Shown: positions 1 to 4,979 of the stretch, in pieces | Position numbering within the stretch: position 1 is the first letter of the stretch | How the letters are laid out: every line of letters begins with the position of its first letter | Notes under the pieces: generated by a model | Databases searched by the model: none | What the model was told of the DNA's origin: nothing | The model's input: the letters and a program-made list of their open reading frames with translations, nothing else | Made by a program: the position numbers and the translations under genes | Source: Vampirovibrionales bacterium | Lineage (GTDB): Bacteria; Cyanobacteriota; Vampirovibrionia; Vampirovibrionales; JAJTHC01 | Assembly: GCA_021299615.1 (NCBI GenBank) | Contig: JAJTHC010000081.1 | Span: 1 to 6,763 of the forward strand | DNA length: 6,763 nucleotides | Reading direction: 5' to 3'

Positions 1-1
1 A

Positions 2-274
2 TTTGCCTTTCAAATCGGCGTCGTGGGTGTGATACTCTTTAGCGTTGCCGTGCTGTTCCACTTTGTGACCCTACCTGTTGAAATTGATGCCTCTTCACGA
101 GCCTTAAAAGTCCTAAAGCAGGACAATTACTTATTTGAAGACGAGTTGCCTCAAGCGAAAAAAGTGTTGACGTCGGCGGCGTTTACCTATATCGCCACCG
201 CCATGTATGCTCTTTTAGAGTTGGCTGGCTATATTTACCGACTATTCCTCATGTCGTCGCAGTCCGACGAGTAG
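2..274 (+). CDS. yugP: YugP-family membrane zinc metallopeptidase, C-terminal part (partial)
   Basis: The gene enters from the left edge, and the reading frame is open from base 2, so the true start lies outside the window. The 90 visible residues match the C-terminus of the YugP family (putative neutral zinc metallopeptidase, Zn_peptidase_2). They include a hydrophobic helix, the family-typical stretch VTLPVEIDASSRALKVL, then an acidic linker and KKVLTSAAFTYIATAM leading into a last membrane helix. The zinc site (HExxH) of this family lies upstream and is not visible. Known members are predicted inner-membrane proteins of poorly defined role. The gene ends 11 bases before the stop of the convergent gene on the other strand. 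I see no strong terminator between them. The family assignment comes from remembered conserved blocks and is fairly secure. Confidence 0.85.
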   Translation, partial: FAFQIGVVGVILFSVAVLFHFVTLPVEIDASSRALKVLKQDNYLFEDELPQAKKVLTSAAFTYIATAMYALLELAGYIYRLFLMSSQSDE

Positions 275-285
275 AAGGTTCCAAG

Positions 286-891
286 CTATTTTTTTGTCCA
301 TTCTGCGGTACGAGTTCGCAGCATTTTTATAAGGTAATCTTCTTCTTGTTGAGTGAGTTCTTTACCTACAGCATGAAGATCGTGGAATACTCCCTGAATT
401 ATAATATGCAGCAAGGCAACAAAATTGTCGGAAAATTTGCCTTTCTCTGTAGGACTGGGTATTTTGAGCGTATGTTCAAGTACTCTTTGTTTACTTTCAA
501 TAGAAAGGGCTTGAAGGCTTAATAAAGCTGGATAAAGCCTTGTCATTCGTTCAATAAAACTATCTTGTTTTGTTTTGTCCCTCAATTGATTACTTGCCTT
601 GCGAATCGTACGTATGACTTCTAAGCTTTTTGGCGAGTAATCTTGACTTACTAAAGATTTTAATTCCTTAAATAAAGTTCTTTCAATGTGATCGTCATGG
701 GTTGCGGGAGACGATACAGCCTTTTTTAGCTTAGGCTTATCTGCACCCTCTCGTTGAGAAGAAGGCGGTGCAGACTGAAAAGGCATTTTAAAAGAAGAGA
801 GTGTTTTCATAAGTCCTATTAAAAAATAAAGTAACGCTCCTGTCAAGAGGTCTTTCCTCAATTCCTTTAACAGAATAGCCTTTCGATTCAA
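286..891 (-). CDS. hypothetical protein with possible N-terminal membrane helix; start uncertain
   Basis: I do not recognise this 201-aa protein. Read from the TTG at 891, residues 8-28 form a positively charged then hydrophobic segment (LLTGALLYFLIGLM) that could be a membrane anchor. A polar, Pro/Ser/Lys-rich linker follows (about 35-65), then a mostly helical, charged region to the end. An in-frame TGA lies 6 bases upstream of the TTG, so the frame cannot extend further, and no Shine-Dalgarno sequence precedes the TTG. The ATG at 810 has AGGA just upstream (spacing about 3) and would give a 174-aa protein without the hydrophobic segment. The gene is AT-rich compared with the flagellar genes, and it is the last of three same-strand small genes. 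It converges on yugP. That it is coding is likely; its function is unknown. Confidence 0.6.
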   Translation of the reverse strand: MNRKAILLKELRKDLLTGALLYFLIGLMKTLSSFKMPFQSAPPSSQREGADKPKLKKAVSSPATHDDHIERTLFKELKSLVSQDYSPKSLEVIRTIRKASNQLRDKTKQDSFIERMTRLYPALLSLQALSIESKQRVLEHTLKIPSPTEKGKFSDNFVALLHIIIQGVFHDLHAVGKELTQQEEDYLIKMLRTRTAEWTKK

Positions 892-919
892 CGGCTTTCA
901 TAGTGTAGCATACACATAC

Positions 920-959
920 AAACGCAAAGCCTTCGTTTGCACGATTTTAGGAGTTTGGC
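920..959. repeat. spacer repeat module, copy 1
   Basis: This copy lies between the stop of the 112-aa gene and the start of the 201-aa gene. It contains AAACGCAAAGCCTTCGTTT at 920-938, which matches 15 of 19 bases of the exact repeat copies at 1361-1379 and 2065-2083. It continues with ACGATTTTA (941-949) and GTTTGGC (953-959), both also present in the spacer at 1386-1403. The first part can fold, with CAAACG (919-924) pairing with CGTTTG (934-939) around a 9-base loop. Its role could be a promoter element, a recombination point or a terminator; sequence alone cannot decide. Confidence 0.55.
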
Positions 960-964
960 GTAGT

Positions 965-1303
965 TTATTTAGGTTGACGGAACTTCAATACAGCGTTTAA
1001 TCTTGACAAAATCGAATCATCATAGGGGAAGCAGTACTTGAACTTTCCTATGTTAAAGGTGAAATTTTTCTCATCCAAACGAAGATAAAAATGACTTGAC
1101 TTGTAAGCCTGTGCAAAAATGGAGGCTAGCTTTTTTTTAATGGGTTTGTCTGCAATCTTACTTGTCTTTTGCTCAAAAAGTGTTTTTAAACGGCGAGGCT
1201 GGTCAATTTTCACACCTTTTTCGAAAACATAACCATTGCGTTGTGTGGCAAGGGATTTAGACGGTGACATGGAAACCGAAGCTAGAGAGGAAATAGGTTG
1301 CAT
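965..1303 (-). CDS. hypothetical protein, 112 aa
   Basis: I do not recognise this short protein. The ATG at 1303 is preceded by AAAGG about 10 bases upstream, an acceptable though slightly distant ribosome binding site. The N-terminal 25 residues are Ser/Thr-rich and polar. The middle (about 30-60) is strongly basic (several KK and RR pairs), and the C-terminal half has alternating hydrophobic and charged residues (FYLRLDEKNFTFNIGKF), which suggests beta strands. There is no obvious membrane segment or catalytic motif. It is the middle gene of three AT-rich genes on the - strand, and its flanking spacers share a repeated module. A later start at Met12 is possible. The small size lowers certainty that it is expressed, but a frame of this length without stops in AT-rich DNA, with a start and binding site, favours a real gene. 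Confidence 0.55.
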   Translation of the reverse strand: MQPISSLASVSMSPSKSLATQRNGYVFEKGVKIDQPRRLKTLFEQKTSKIADKPIKKKLASIFAQAYKSSHFYLRLDEKNFTFNIGKFKYCFPYDDSILSRLNAVLKFRQPK

Positions 1304-1358
1304 GATGAGAAAGCCTTTTTTATCAATTCAACAGCTTCCAAAGTATCGTAAAAACACA

Positions 1359-1403
1359 AAAAACGCAAGATCTTCTTTTTTTACACGATTTTATTCGTTT
1401 GGC
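1359..1403. repeat. spacer repeat module, copy 2 (contains exact 21-bp repeat)
   Basis: Bases 1359-1379 (five A, CGCAAGATCTTC, then four T) are identical to 2063-2083. Bases 1386-1394 (ACGATTTTA) and 1397-1403 (GTTTGGC) repeat the downstream half of copy 1 at 941-959. The module starts a few bases after the stop codon of the oxygenase gene, exactly as copy 1 starts after the stop of the 112-aa gene, when both are read on the - strand. The core AAGATCTT is palindromic. On the - strand, TTGCGT (1368-1363) followed after 15 bases by GATACT (1347-1342) could form a promoter for the 112-aa gene, with a leader of about 30 bases. Confidence 0.65.
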
Positions 1404-1406
1404 TAT

Positions 1407-1997
1407 CTAATACAAGGTGAAGGATCCTCTCAAATAATTATGACAAGCGGGTTTTGAGCTATCTATTTTGGATCTACGTGTTCCTCGATGAAGATCATCA
1501 ACAAATACCAATAAGTTGTCACCTTTATTAAAAGGAATCTGGTATATTGTATCCTGTCGTTCCCATGGGTGGATTTGGAAATTACCACCTTTACTGTTGA
1601 CTGGTTGGTAAGATCCTAAAACACCAATCCCTCTGTTGGGAGGGTTCATTTGGTCTCTATGCCAATGAGGGGCAGCATACCCTCCCCAAAAATCACCCGC
1701 CTCACCAATGGGGTCTTTATATTTCTTCAAGTCAAAAACCTTTTGAATCTTAGTACATGCTTCATTAAAAACCTTTGGGAGGTCAGTCACATTTGGAATG
1801 AAAGAAAATCCATACATTAAAATTTTCTCGATCAGTGTATCATTAACCTCTGTGCATACTGCTTTGTCAGGATAAATAAGTGTTGTGTTCTTTGGATATT
1901 CCATATCACTTAGATGCTCTGCTAGCTGTGTACCAGCTTCTTCAAATTTGTGGGTCATAGGTTGTATCTTTTTAAAATCGGCTTGTGTATATTTCAT
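1407..1997 (-). CDS. putative phytanoyl-CoA-dioxygenase-like Fe(II)/2-oxoglutarate oxygenase
   Basis: This 196-aa protein shows the double-stranded beta-helix iron site. H113-R-D115 (in PHWHRDQ) gives the HxD pair, and H170 (in VFVDDLHRGTRRS) gives the distal histidine 55 residues after D115. The block KGDNLLVFVDDLHRGT looks like the PhyH-family 'G-D-hydrophobic-H-G' strand. R174, R175 or R190 could bind the 2-oxoglutarate carboxylate. At 196 aa it is shorter than typical PhyH enzymes (about 250-300 aa). Such enzymes hydroxylate or oxidise small molecules using O2 and 2-oxoglutarate; the substrate is unknown. I chose the ATG at 1997 because AGGAG lies 8 bases upstream; the longer frame to 2072 has no such signal. 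It is the first of the three - strand genes and diverges from fliO. Its AT-rich composition and repeat-bounded position suggest acquisition. Confidence 0.65.
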   Translation of the reverse strand: MKYTQADFKKIQPMTHKFEEAGTQLAEHLSDMEYPKNTTLIYPDKAVCTEVNDTLIEKILMYGFSFIPNVTDLPKVFNEACTKIQKVFDLKKYKDPIGEAGDFWGGYAAPHWHRDQMNPPNRGIGVLGSYQPVNSKGGNFQIHPWERQDTIYQIPFNKGDNLLVFVDDLHRGTRRSKIDSSKPACHNYLRGSFTLY

Positions 1998-2015
1998 ATT
2001 CTTTTCTCCTTTTTT

Positions 2016-2037
2016 AAGCTTAAAGCTTATTAGTATA
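2016..2037 (-). promoter_or_regulatory. candidate -10 box and AAGCTT dyad before the oxygenase gene
   Basis: On the - strand, TATACT at 2037-2032 matches a sigma-70 -10 box. It is followed by AAGCTT-T-AAGCTT (2028-2016), two 6-base palindromes separated by one base, lying where transcription would start and just before the AGGAG binding site. No convincing -35 box is visible. The dyad could be an operator. This is inference from motif shape alone. Confidence 0.3.
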
Positions 2038-2062
2038 CAAATGTTCAATAATATGTTTGGAT

Positions 2063-2083
2063 AAAAACGCAAGATCTTCTTTT
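2063..2083. repeat. spacer repeat module, copy 3 (exact 21-bp repeat)
   Basis: This is identical over 21 bases to 1359-1379, and the two copies bracket the oxygenase gene and its leader. The identity stops at 2083. The sequence beyond belongs to the fliO upstream region and lacks the ACGATTTTA and GTTTGGC parts seen in copies 1 and 2. Copy 3 may therefore mark the junction between the - strand gene block and the flagellar cluster. Confidence 0.65.
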
Positions 2084-2085
2084 AG

Positions 2086-2094
2086 TGCTATACT
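2086..2094 (+). promoter_or_regulatory. candidate extended -10 promoter for fliO
   Basis: TGCTATACT fits an extended -10 box (TGN followed by TATACT), 37 bases before the fliO start codon. No good -35 box lies at the usual distance, which extended -10 promoters can tolerate. A class-specific flagellar sigma factor promoter was not recognised. It adjoins repeat copy 3, so the repeat would lie in its -35 region. Confidence 0.35.
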
Positions 2095-2131
2095 ATCCAA
2101 TAAATCTTCCCTCTAGTTTGGAGAAATCACC

Positions 2132-2740
2132 ATGCCTATTGCCAGCACTGCCACAGCCCTTGCCACCCCCACCAGCCAAACCTTGATTTGGAAGTACATG
2201 GGCAGCGTCGGCTTGTGGAGCCTGCTCATCATCGGCGGACTCGTCGCCTTTTTGTGGTTGTTGAAAACCAAGCCCGAAGTCGTGCAGATCATCCGCAGTT
2301 GGGTGGGCATGGGGCATCCGCCGAGTCAAGAAGACGAAAGCAAGCTCAAGGTCGAAGAAACCTTAGAACTTGACGAAAACAAGCAATTGATGATTATTCA
2401 ATGTGAACACGAGCGTTTTCTCGTGTCTTCAGGCACCGATGGCTTGCGTTTTCTCACCAAGCTAGACCCTTCTCAAGCCTACGTCGAAGCCCTGCAAGAT
2501 GCGTATGAGGCTGAAAAAACCACGCACGAAGACGCCGCAGGCACCCGAGGCATGGCGATTACCCCCACCGATACAGGCTATAACAGTGCTAGTACACAGG
2601 CAGGGGTCACGGCTCCGAACAGTCCTCGTTCAGGCACCTTTTTACAAGGCGTGCGAAGCCTCTTTCCCTTGACGCAGGGGACGCCACAATCGTGGGGGAA
2701 TCCGCCGTCGTCATCGCATCCACCATTCGGCTTAAAATAG
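2132..2740 (+). CDS. fliO: flagellar biosynthesis protein FliO
   Basis: FliO is a membrane protein that helps FliP assemble into the flagellar export gate. This 202-aa protein has the family layout: a short N-terminal part, one membrane helix (about 24-44, LWSLLIIGGLVAFLWLL), then a cytoplasmic FliO domain (about 72-113) with the pattern LKVEETLELDENKQLMIIQC, ERFLVSS and LRFLTKL. The last 65 residues are a Ser/Thr/Pro/Gly-rich low-complexity tail. FliO is poorly conserved, so the identification leans on this architecture and on the fliP, fliQ, fliR genes that follow. The ATG at 2132 is preceded by GGAG with 8 bases spacing. A gap of 219 bases filled by a structured repeat separates it from fliP, which is unusual for this cluster. 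Confidence 0.8.
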   Translation: MPIASTATALATPTSQTLIWKYMGSVGLWSLLIIGGLVAFLWLLKTKPEVVQIIRSWVGMGHPPSQEDESKLKVEETLELDENKQLMIIQCEHERFLVSSGTDGLRFLTKLDPSQAYVEALQDAYEAEKTTHEDAAGTRGMAITPTDTGYNSASTQAGVTAPNSPRSGTFLQGVRSLFPLTQGTPQSWGNPPSSSHPPFGLK

Positions 2741-2764
2741 CGAAAACTCTGAAAAATAAAGCAT

Positions 2765-2792
2765 TTGGCGTGCTTTAATAAGCGTGTATACT
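2765..2792 (+). promoter_or_regulatory. candidate sigma-70 promoter downstream of fliO
   Basis: TTGGCG at 2765-2770 and TATACT at 2787-2792, separated by 16 bases, resemble a -35/-10 pair. Transcription would start at the left edge of the 121-bp repeat and run into fliP. It could restore expression of fliPQR downstream of the insertion. The match is modest and untested. Confidence 0.25.
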
Positions 2793-2800
2793 GTTCTGTC

Positions 2801-2921
2801 CCCCCTCCTAATTTTAGGAGGGGGTTAGGGGGCGGTTAAATCCGCAAACGAAGTCTAGGGTTTAACCTCACCCTCGAACGTCTGAAGACGTTCTCTCCCC
2901 TCTCCTAAAATTAGGAGAGGG
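2801..2921 (+). repeat. 121-bp structured interspersed repeat, copy A
   Basis: This is the reverse complement of 6360-6480, with 114 of 121 positions identical and no gaps by hand alignment. It holds four inverted repeats: an 11-bp stem with TT loop at 2801-2824 (CCCCCTCCTAA with TTAGGAGGGGG), GGTTAAA (2834-2840) with TTTAACC (2861-2867), GAACGTC (2876-2882) with GACGTTC (2887-2893), and a 12-bp stem with AA loop at 2897-2922. No protein is encoded. It resembles the families of small, multi-hairpin intergenic repeats (REP/MITE type) spread through many bacterial genomes. It lies between fliO and fliP, where it could act as an attenuator or an RNA-processing site. Confidence 0.85.
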
Positions 2922-2959
2922 GACAAGGCAACAACACCGCTTAAAAGGAAGACACCCCC

Positions 2960-3619
2960 ATGGCGACCGCCGCTTTTTCAGGAGCCTTTGCCAATCTCGA
3001 CCCTGCCCTGCAGCTCATGTTGTTGATGGCAAGCTTGACCCTGCTTCCTTTTATGATGTCAGGCATGACGAGCTTCCTGAGATACGTCATCGTCTTTTCT
3101 ATTCTCAAACAAGCCATGGGAACTCAGCAGGTTCCACCTTCAATGGTCTTAGTAGGACTTGCCTTAATCTTGACCTTTTACACCATGAGTCCTGTCTTTG
3201 GAGAAATGTACACGGCGGTGAATCCCTTGTTGAATAACCCTAAATCAAATGTCATGGATATTATGAACAAAGGCGTGGTGCCACTCAAGCAGTTTATGAT
3301 GCGTCAAACTCGTGAAGAAGACGTGCGGATTTTCTTAGAAGTGTCTCGTAAAAAAGCCCCCGAATCGGTGAACGATCTAAGCATTTGGGAAATCACGCCT
3401 GCTTTTATGTTAAGCGAATTGCGGACGTCCTTTGAAATTGGTTTTGTTATTTTCATTCCCTTTGTCATCATTGATTTGGTGGTCGCGAACATCTTGATGG
3501 CGCTTGGGATGATGATGTTGTCTCCCACGATTATTTCGCTGCCGTTTAAGATCTTGATTTTCATTGCCGTCGACGGTTGGTCGCTCATTGTGAGAGGTCT
3601 CATTCAAAGCTTCAACTAG
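2960..3619 (+). CDS. fliP: flagellar export gate protein FliP
   Basis: FliP forms the pentameric core of the FliP5-FliQ4-FliR1 export gate through which flagellar subunits leave the cytoplasm. The 219-aa protein carries the family hallmarks: a first membrane helix region (about 18-48) with MTSFLRYVIVFSILKQAMGTQQ, the VPPSMVLVGLALILTF block (58-73), the periplasmic loop with VPLKQFMMRQTREEDV (107-122), ELRTSFEIGFVIFIPFVIID (153-172) and the final helices with MMMLSPTIISLPFKILIF and DGWSLIVRGLIQSF. It is about 25 residues shorter than many FliP proteins because it begins almost directly at the mature part; the usual cleavable signal peptide is missing or very short. An in-frame TAA lies 16-18 bases upstream of the ATG, so no longer start exists. 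AAGGA sits about 10 bases before the ATG. Confidence 0.96.
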   Translation: MATAAFSGAFANLDPALQLMLLMASLTLLPFMMSGMTSFLRYVIVFSILKQAMGTQQVPPSMVLVGLALILTFYTMSPVFGEMYTAVNPLLNNPKSNVMDIMNKGVVPLKQFMMRQTREEDVRIFLEVSRKKAPESVNDLSIWEITPAFMLSELRTSFEIGFVIFIPFVIIDLVVANILMALGMMMLSPTIISLPFKILIFIAVDGWSLIVRGLIQSFN

Positions 3620-3678
3620 GAGCTGTTTGTAAGAAGCCCAAACTCTTCCCCAAAAAACTTTCAGAAAGCGTCACCCCC

Positions 3679-4086
3679 ATGGATTACCTACTCGAACATG
3701 TGAGACAAGGCATCTTATTGAGCCTCATGCTTTCAATGCCCCCTATTCTAGCGGCGGCGGTGATTGGTTTGATTGTGGGTATTTTACAAGCCGTCACCCA
3801 AGTGCAAGAACAAACGCTTTCCGCCGTGCCTAAAATGATTGTGGTTTTCTTAATTCTGATTTTAGCAGGCGGTACGATGCTTGATATGGCAGGGCAGTAT
3901 ATTCGAGAATCCGTACAGTTGGCGTTTCAAGTCGTGCCAGCCACAGGGCATTTCTTATTACCGCCTCAACAGAAAAATGCAGCCTATCAAAAGCAAGCGG
4001 GTGAAAAAGGTACGGTCTACATGATGCAAGAAAAACGACAGGCACGCAATTCCGCACAAGCCAGCCGTAAAACGGTGGAACCCTAA
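3679..4086 (+). CDS. fliQ: flagellar export gate protein FliQ with extended C-terminus
   Basis: FliQ is the small two-helix component of the export gate. The first 90 of 135 residues fit the family: helix 1 (about 12-37), the cytoplasmic turn AVTQVQEQTLSAVPKM (38-53), helix 2 (about 52-70) and IRESVQLAF. The usual length is about 89 aa. Here about 45 polar residues follow (PPQQKNAAYQ onwards, rich in Lys, Gln, Ala and Arg), which is odd for this family. The ATG at 3679 was chosen because protein similarity begins there; upstream codons in frame overlap fliP and look unlike FliQ. The ribosome binding site is weak. fliP ends 59 bases before the start, and the stop codon overlaps the fliR start by one base (TAATG), which suggests coupled translation. 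Confidence 0.95.
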   Translation: MDYLLEHVRQGILLSLMLSMPPILAAAVIGLIVGILQAVTQVQEQTLSAVPKMIVVFLILILAGGTMLDMAGQYIRESVQLAFQVVPATGHFLLPPQQKNAAYQKQAGEKGTVYMMQEKRQARNSAQASRKTVEP

Positions 4087-4892
4087 TGGCAGGGTTTGAA
4101 TCGATATTGCAAGGCTTTCATGTCTTACATGCCCAAGCCAACGGAGGCATTGACGCAGGGCTTTTGGTGCTATGTCGCTTTGGTGGATTCATCAGCATTG
4201 CCCCCGTGCTAAGCCGTAAGGATATTCCCAGCCAATTTAAAATCGCCTTATTGTTGATGTTGACTTTTGCGATGATGTCTCATCCTTCAGTGCAGGCGTC
4301 GGCTCATATCTTGAAAAGCACCGTTATTACAGAGTTTATGATGCTCATGGTGGTGAACATCGTGCTAGGCTTGTTCATTGGCTTTGCGATGCGACTAATT
4401 TTTGAAGCGGTTGCGATGGCAGGCGGATTCATCACCATGCAAATCGGGCTTCAAATGGCGAACATGATGGATCCTTCCACCAAGCAAAACTCGGCGATTA
4501 TGGGTCCGATTTTCAGTGGCTTGGCGTCGATCGTGTTTGTGTATGTGGGAGGCATCGAGCTTTTGCTTAAAACCTTAGACAAAAGCCTCGCCTTGGTTCC
4601 TTTGCATGTGCTAAATATCGCTTTTTTCAAGGTGATTACCATCTATCAGTGGATTGACACGTCGGCGTCGATTATTCCACTGGCGATGCTGATTTCCGCC
4701 CCGTTTTACATCACGACTATTTTAATGGATTGTATTTTAGGCATCGTGAACAAAACCGCTCAACAGATTCCTGTGTTTCAGTTAAGTGCGAGCATCAAGC
4801 CCCTATTGGGATTGATCATCTTTTTTGTGACGGTGCCGACGCTGTTTCCCCTCATCCGCCATGTGATGTTGACGATGTTGTTGCGGATTTAG
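4086..4892 (+). CDS. fliR: flagellar export gate protein FliR
   Basis: FliR is the single-copy subunit that closes the FliP/FliQ export gate in the inner membrane. The 268-aa protein has about six hydrophobic helices and family blocks: VLCRFGGFISIAPVLSRKDI (28-47) near the N-terminus, SQFKIALLLMLTFAMM (49-64), GLFIGFAMRLIFEAVAMAGG (94-113) with the following QIGLQMANMMDPSTKQNSAI, and a late segment LPLIRHVM-like end (FPLIRHVMLTMLL). The length is usual for FliR. The ATG overlaps the fliQ stop. In many bacteria flhB follows; here the next gene, 87 bases on, is an unrelated alarmone synthetase, so flhB and flhA must lie elsewhere. The homologous SctT of type III secretion is an alternative, but the fliO companion favours flagella. 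Confidence 0.95.
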   Translation: MAGFESILQGFHVLHAQANGGIDAGLLVLCRFGGFISIAPVLSRKDIPSQFKIALLLMLTFAMMSHPSVQASAHILKSTVITEFMMLMVVNIVLGLFIGFAMRLIFEAVAMAGGFITMQIGLQMANMMDPSTKQNSAIMGPIFSGLASIVFVYVGGIELLLKTLDKSLALVPLHVLNIAFFKVITIYQWIDTSASIIPLAMLISAPFYITTILMDCILGIVNKTAQQIPVFQLSASIKPLLGLIIFFVTVPTLFPLIRHVMLTMLLRI

Positions 4893-4912
4893 GGGTAGGC
4901 TTTTGTACTGTT

Positions 4913-4941
4913 CGTTCAAAGCCGAGTGAGCCGTTCAAAGC
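4913..4941 (+). repeat. 10-base direct repeat before the alarmone synthetase gene
   Basis: CGTTCAAAGC occurs at 4913-4922 and again at 4932-4941, a period of 19 bases, close to two helical turns. The second copy lies about where a -35 box would fall relative to the candidate -10 box at 4954-4959. Such spacing suits a dimeric regulator on one face of the DNA. The regulator role is inference. Confidence 0.35.
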
Positions 4942-4950
4942 TTGATGTTG

Positions 4951-4959
4951 TGTTACAAT
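4951..4959 (+). promoter_or_regulatory. candidate extended -10 promoter for the RelA/SpoT-domain gene
   Basis: TGTTACAAT fits an extended -10 box (TGN plus TACAAT), 20 bases before the start codon at 4980. GAGG at 4970-4973 then serves as the ribosome binding site, with 6 bases to the ATG. The leader would be very short, about 14 bases. Own-promoter expression fits a gene that is not a member of the flagellar operon. Confidence 0.4.
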
Positions 4960-4979
4960 AAAATAGATGAGGTACCCTT

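Noticed and set aside
1236..1457. 73-aa open frame on the + strand
   Set aside because: It runs antisense across the 112-aa gene, its spacer and the end of the oxygenase gene, with no binding site and no recognisable sequence.
1998..2072. N-terminal extension of the oxygenase to 2072
   Set aside because: The extra 25 residues lack a binding site at their start, and the ATG at 1997 has AGGAG at ideal spacing. The extension would also cover the candidate -10 box and dyad.
892..2083. Integron cassette array with attC sites
   Set aside because: The orientation and gene-spacer layout are suggestive, but GTTTGGC does not fit the attC core GTTRRRY, no matching RYYYAAC partner is found, and no integrase gene is in the window.
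2093..2373. Open frames on both strands inside fliO
   Set aside because: They overlap the fliO frame, whose membrane helix and FliO domain explain the sequence, so these are shadows in other phases.
2801..2922. Classical intrinsic terminator after fliO
   Set aside because: The hairpins are strong, but no run of T follows the stems and the same unit occurs in the opposite orientation elsewhere, which fits an interspersed repeat better.
2960..4892. Virulence type III secretion gate (SctR, SctS, SctT)
   Set aside because: The gate proteins are homologous, but the fliO-type gene in front and the FliP/FliR motifs favour a flagellar system. No needle or effector genes are seen.
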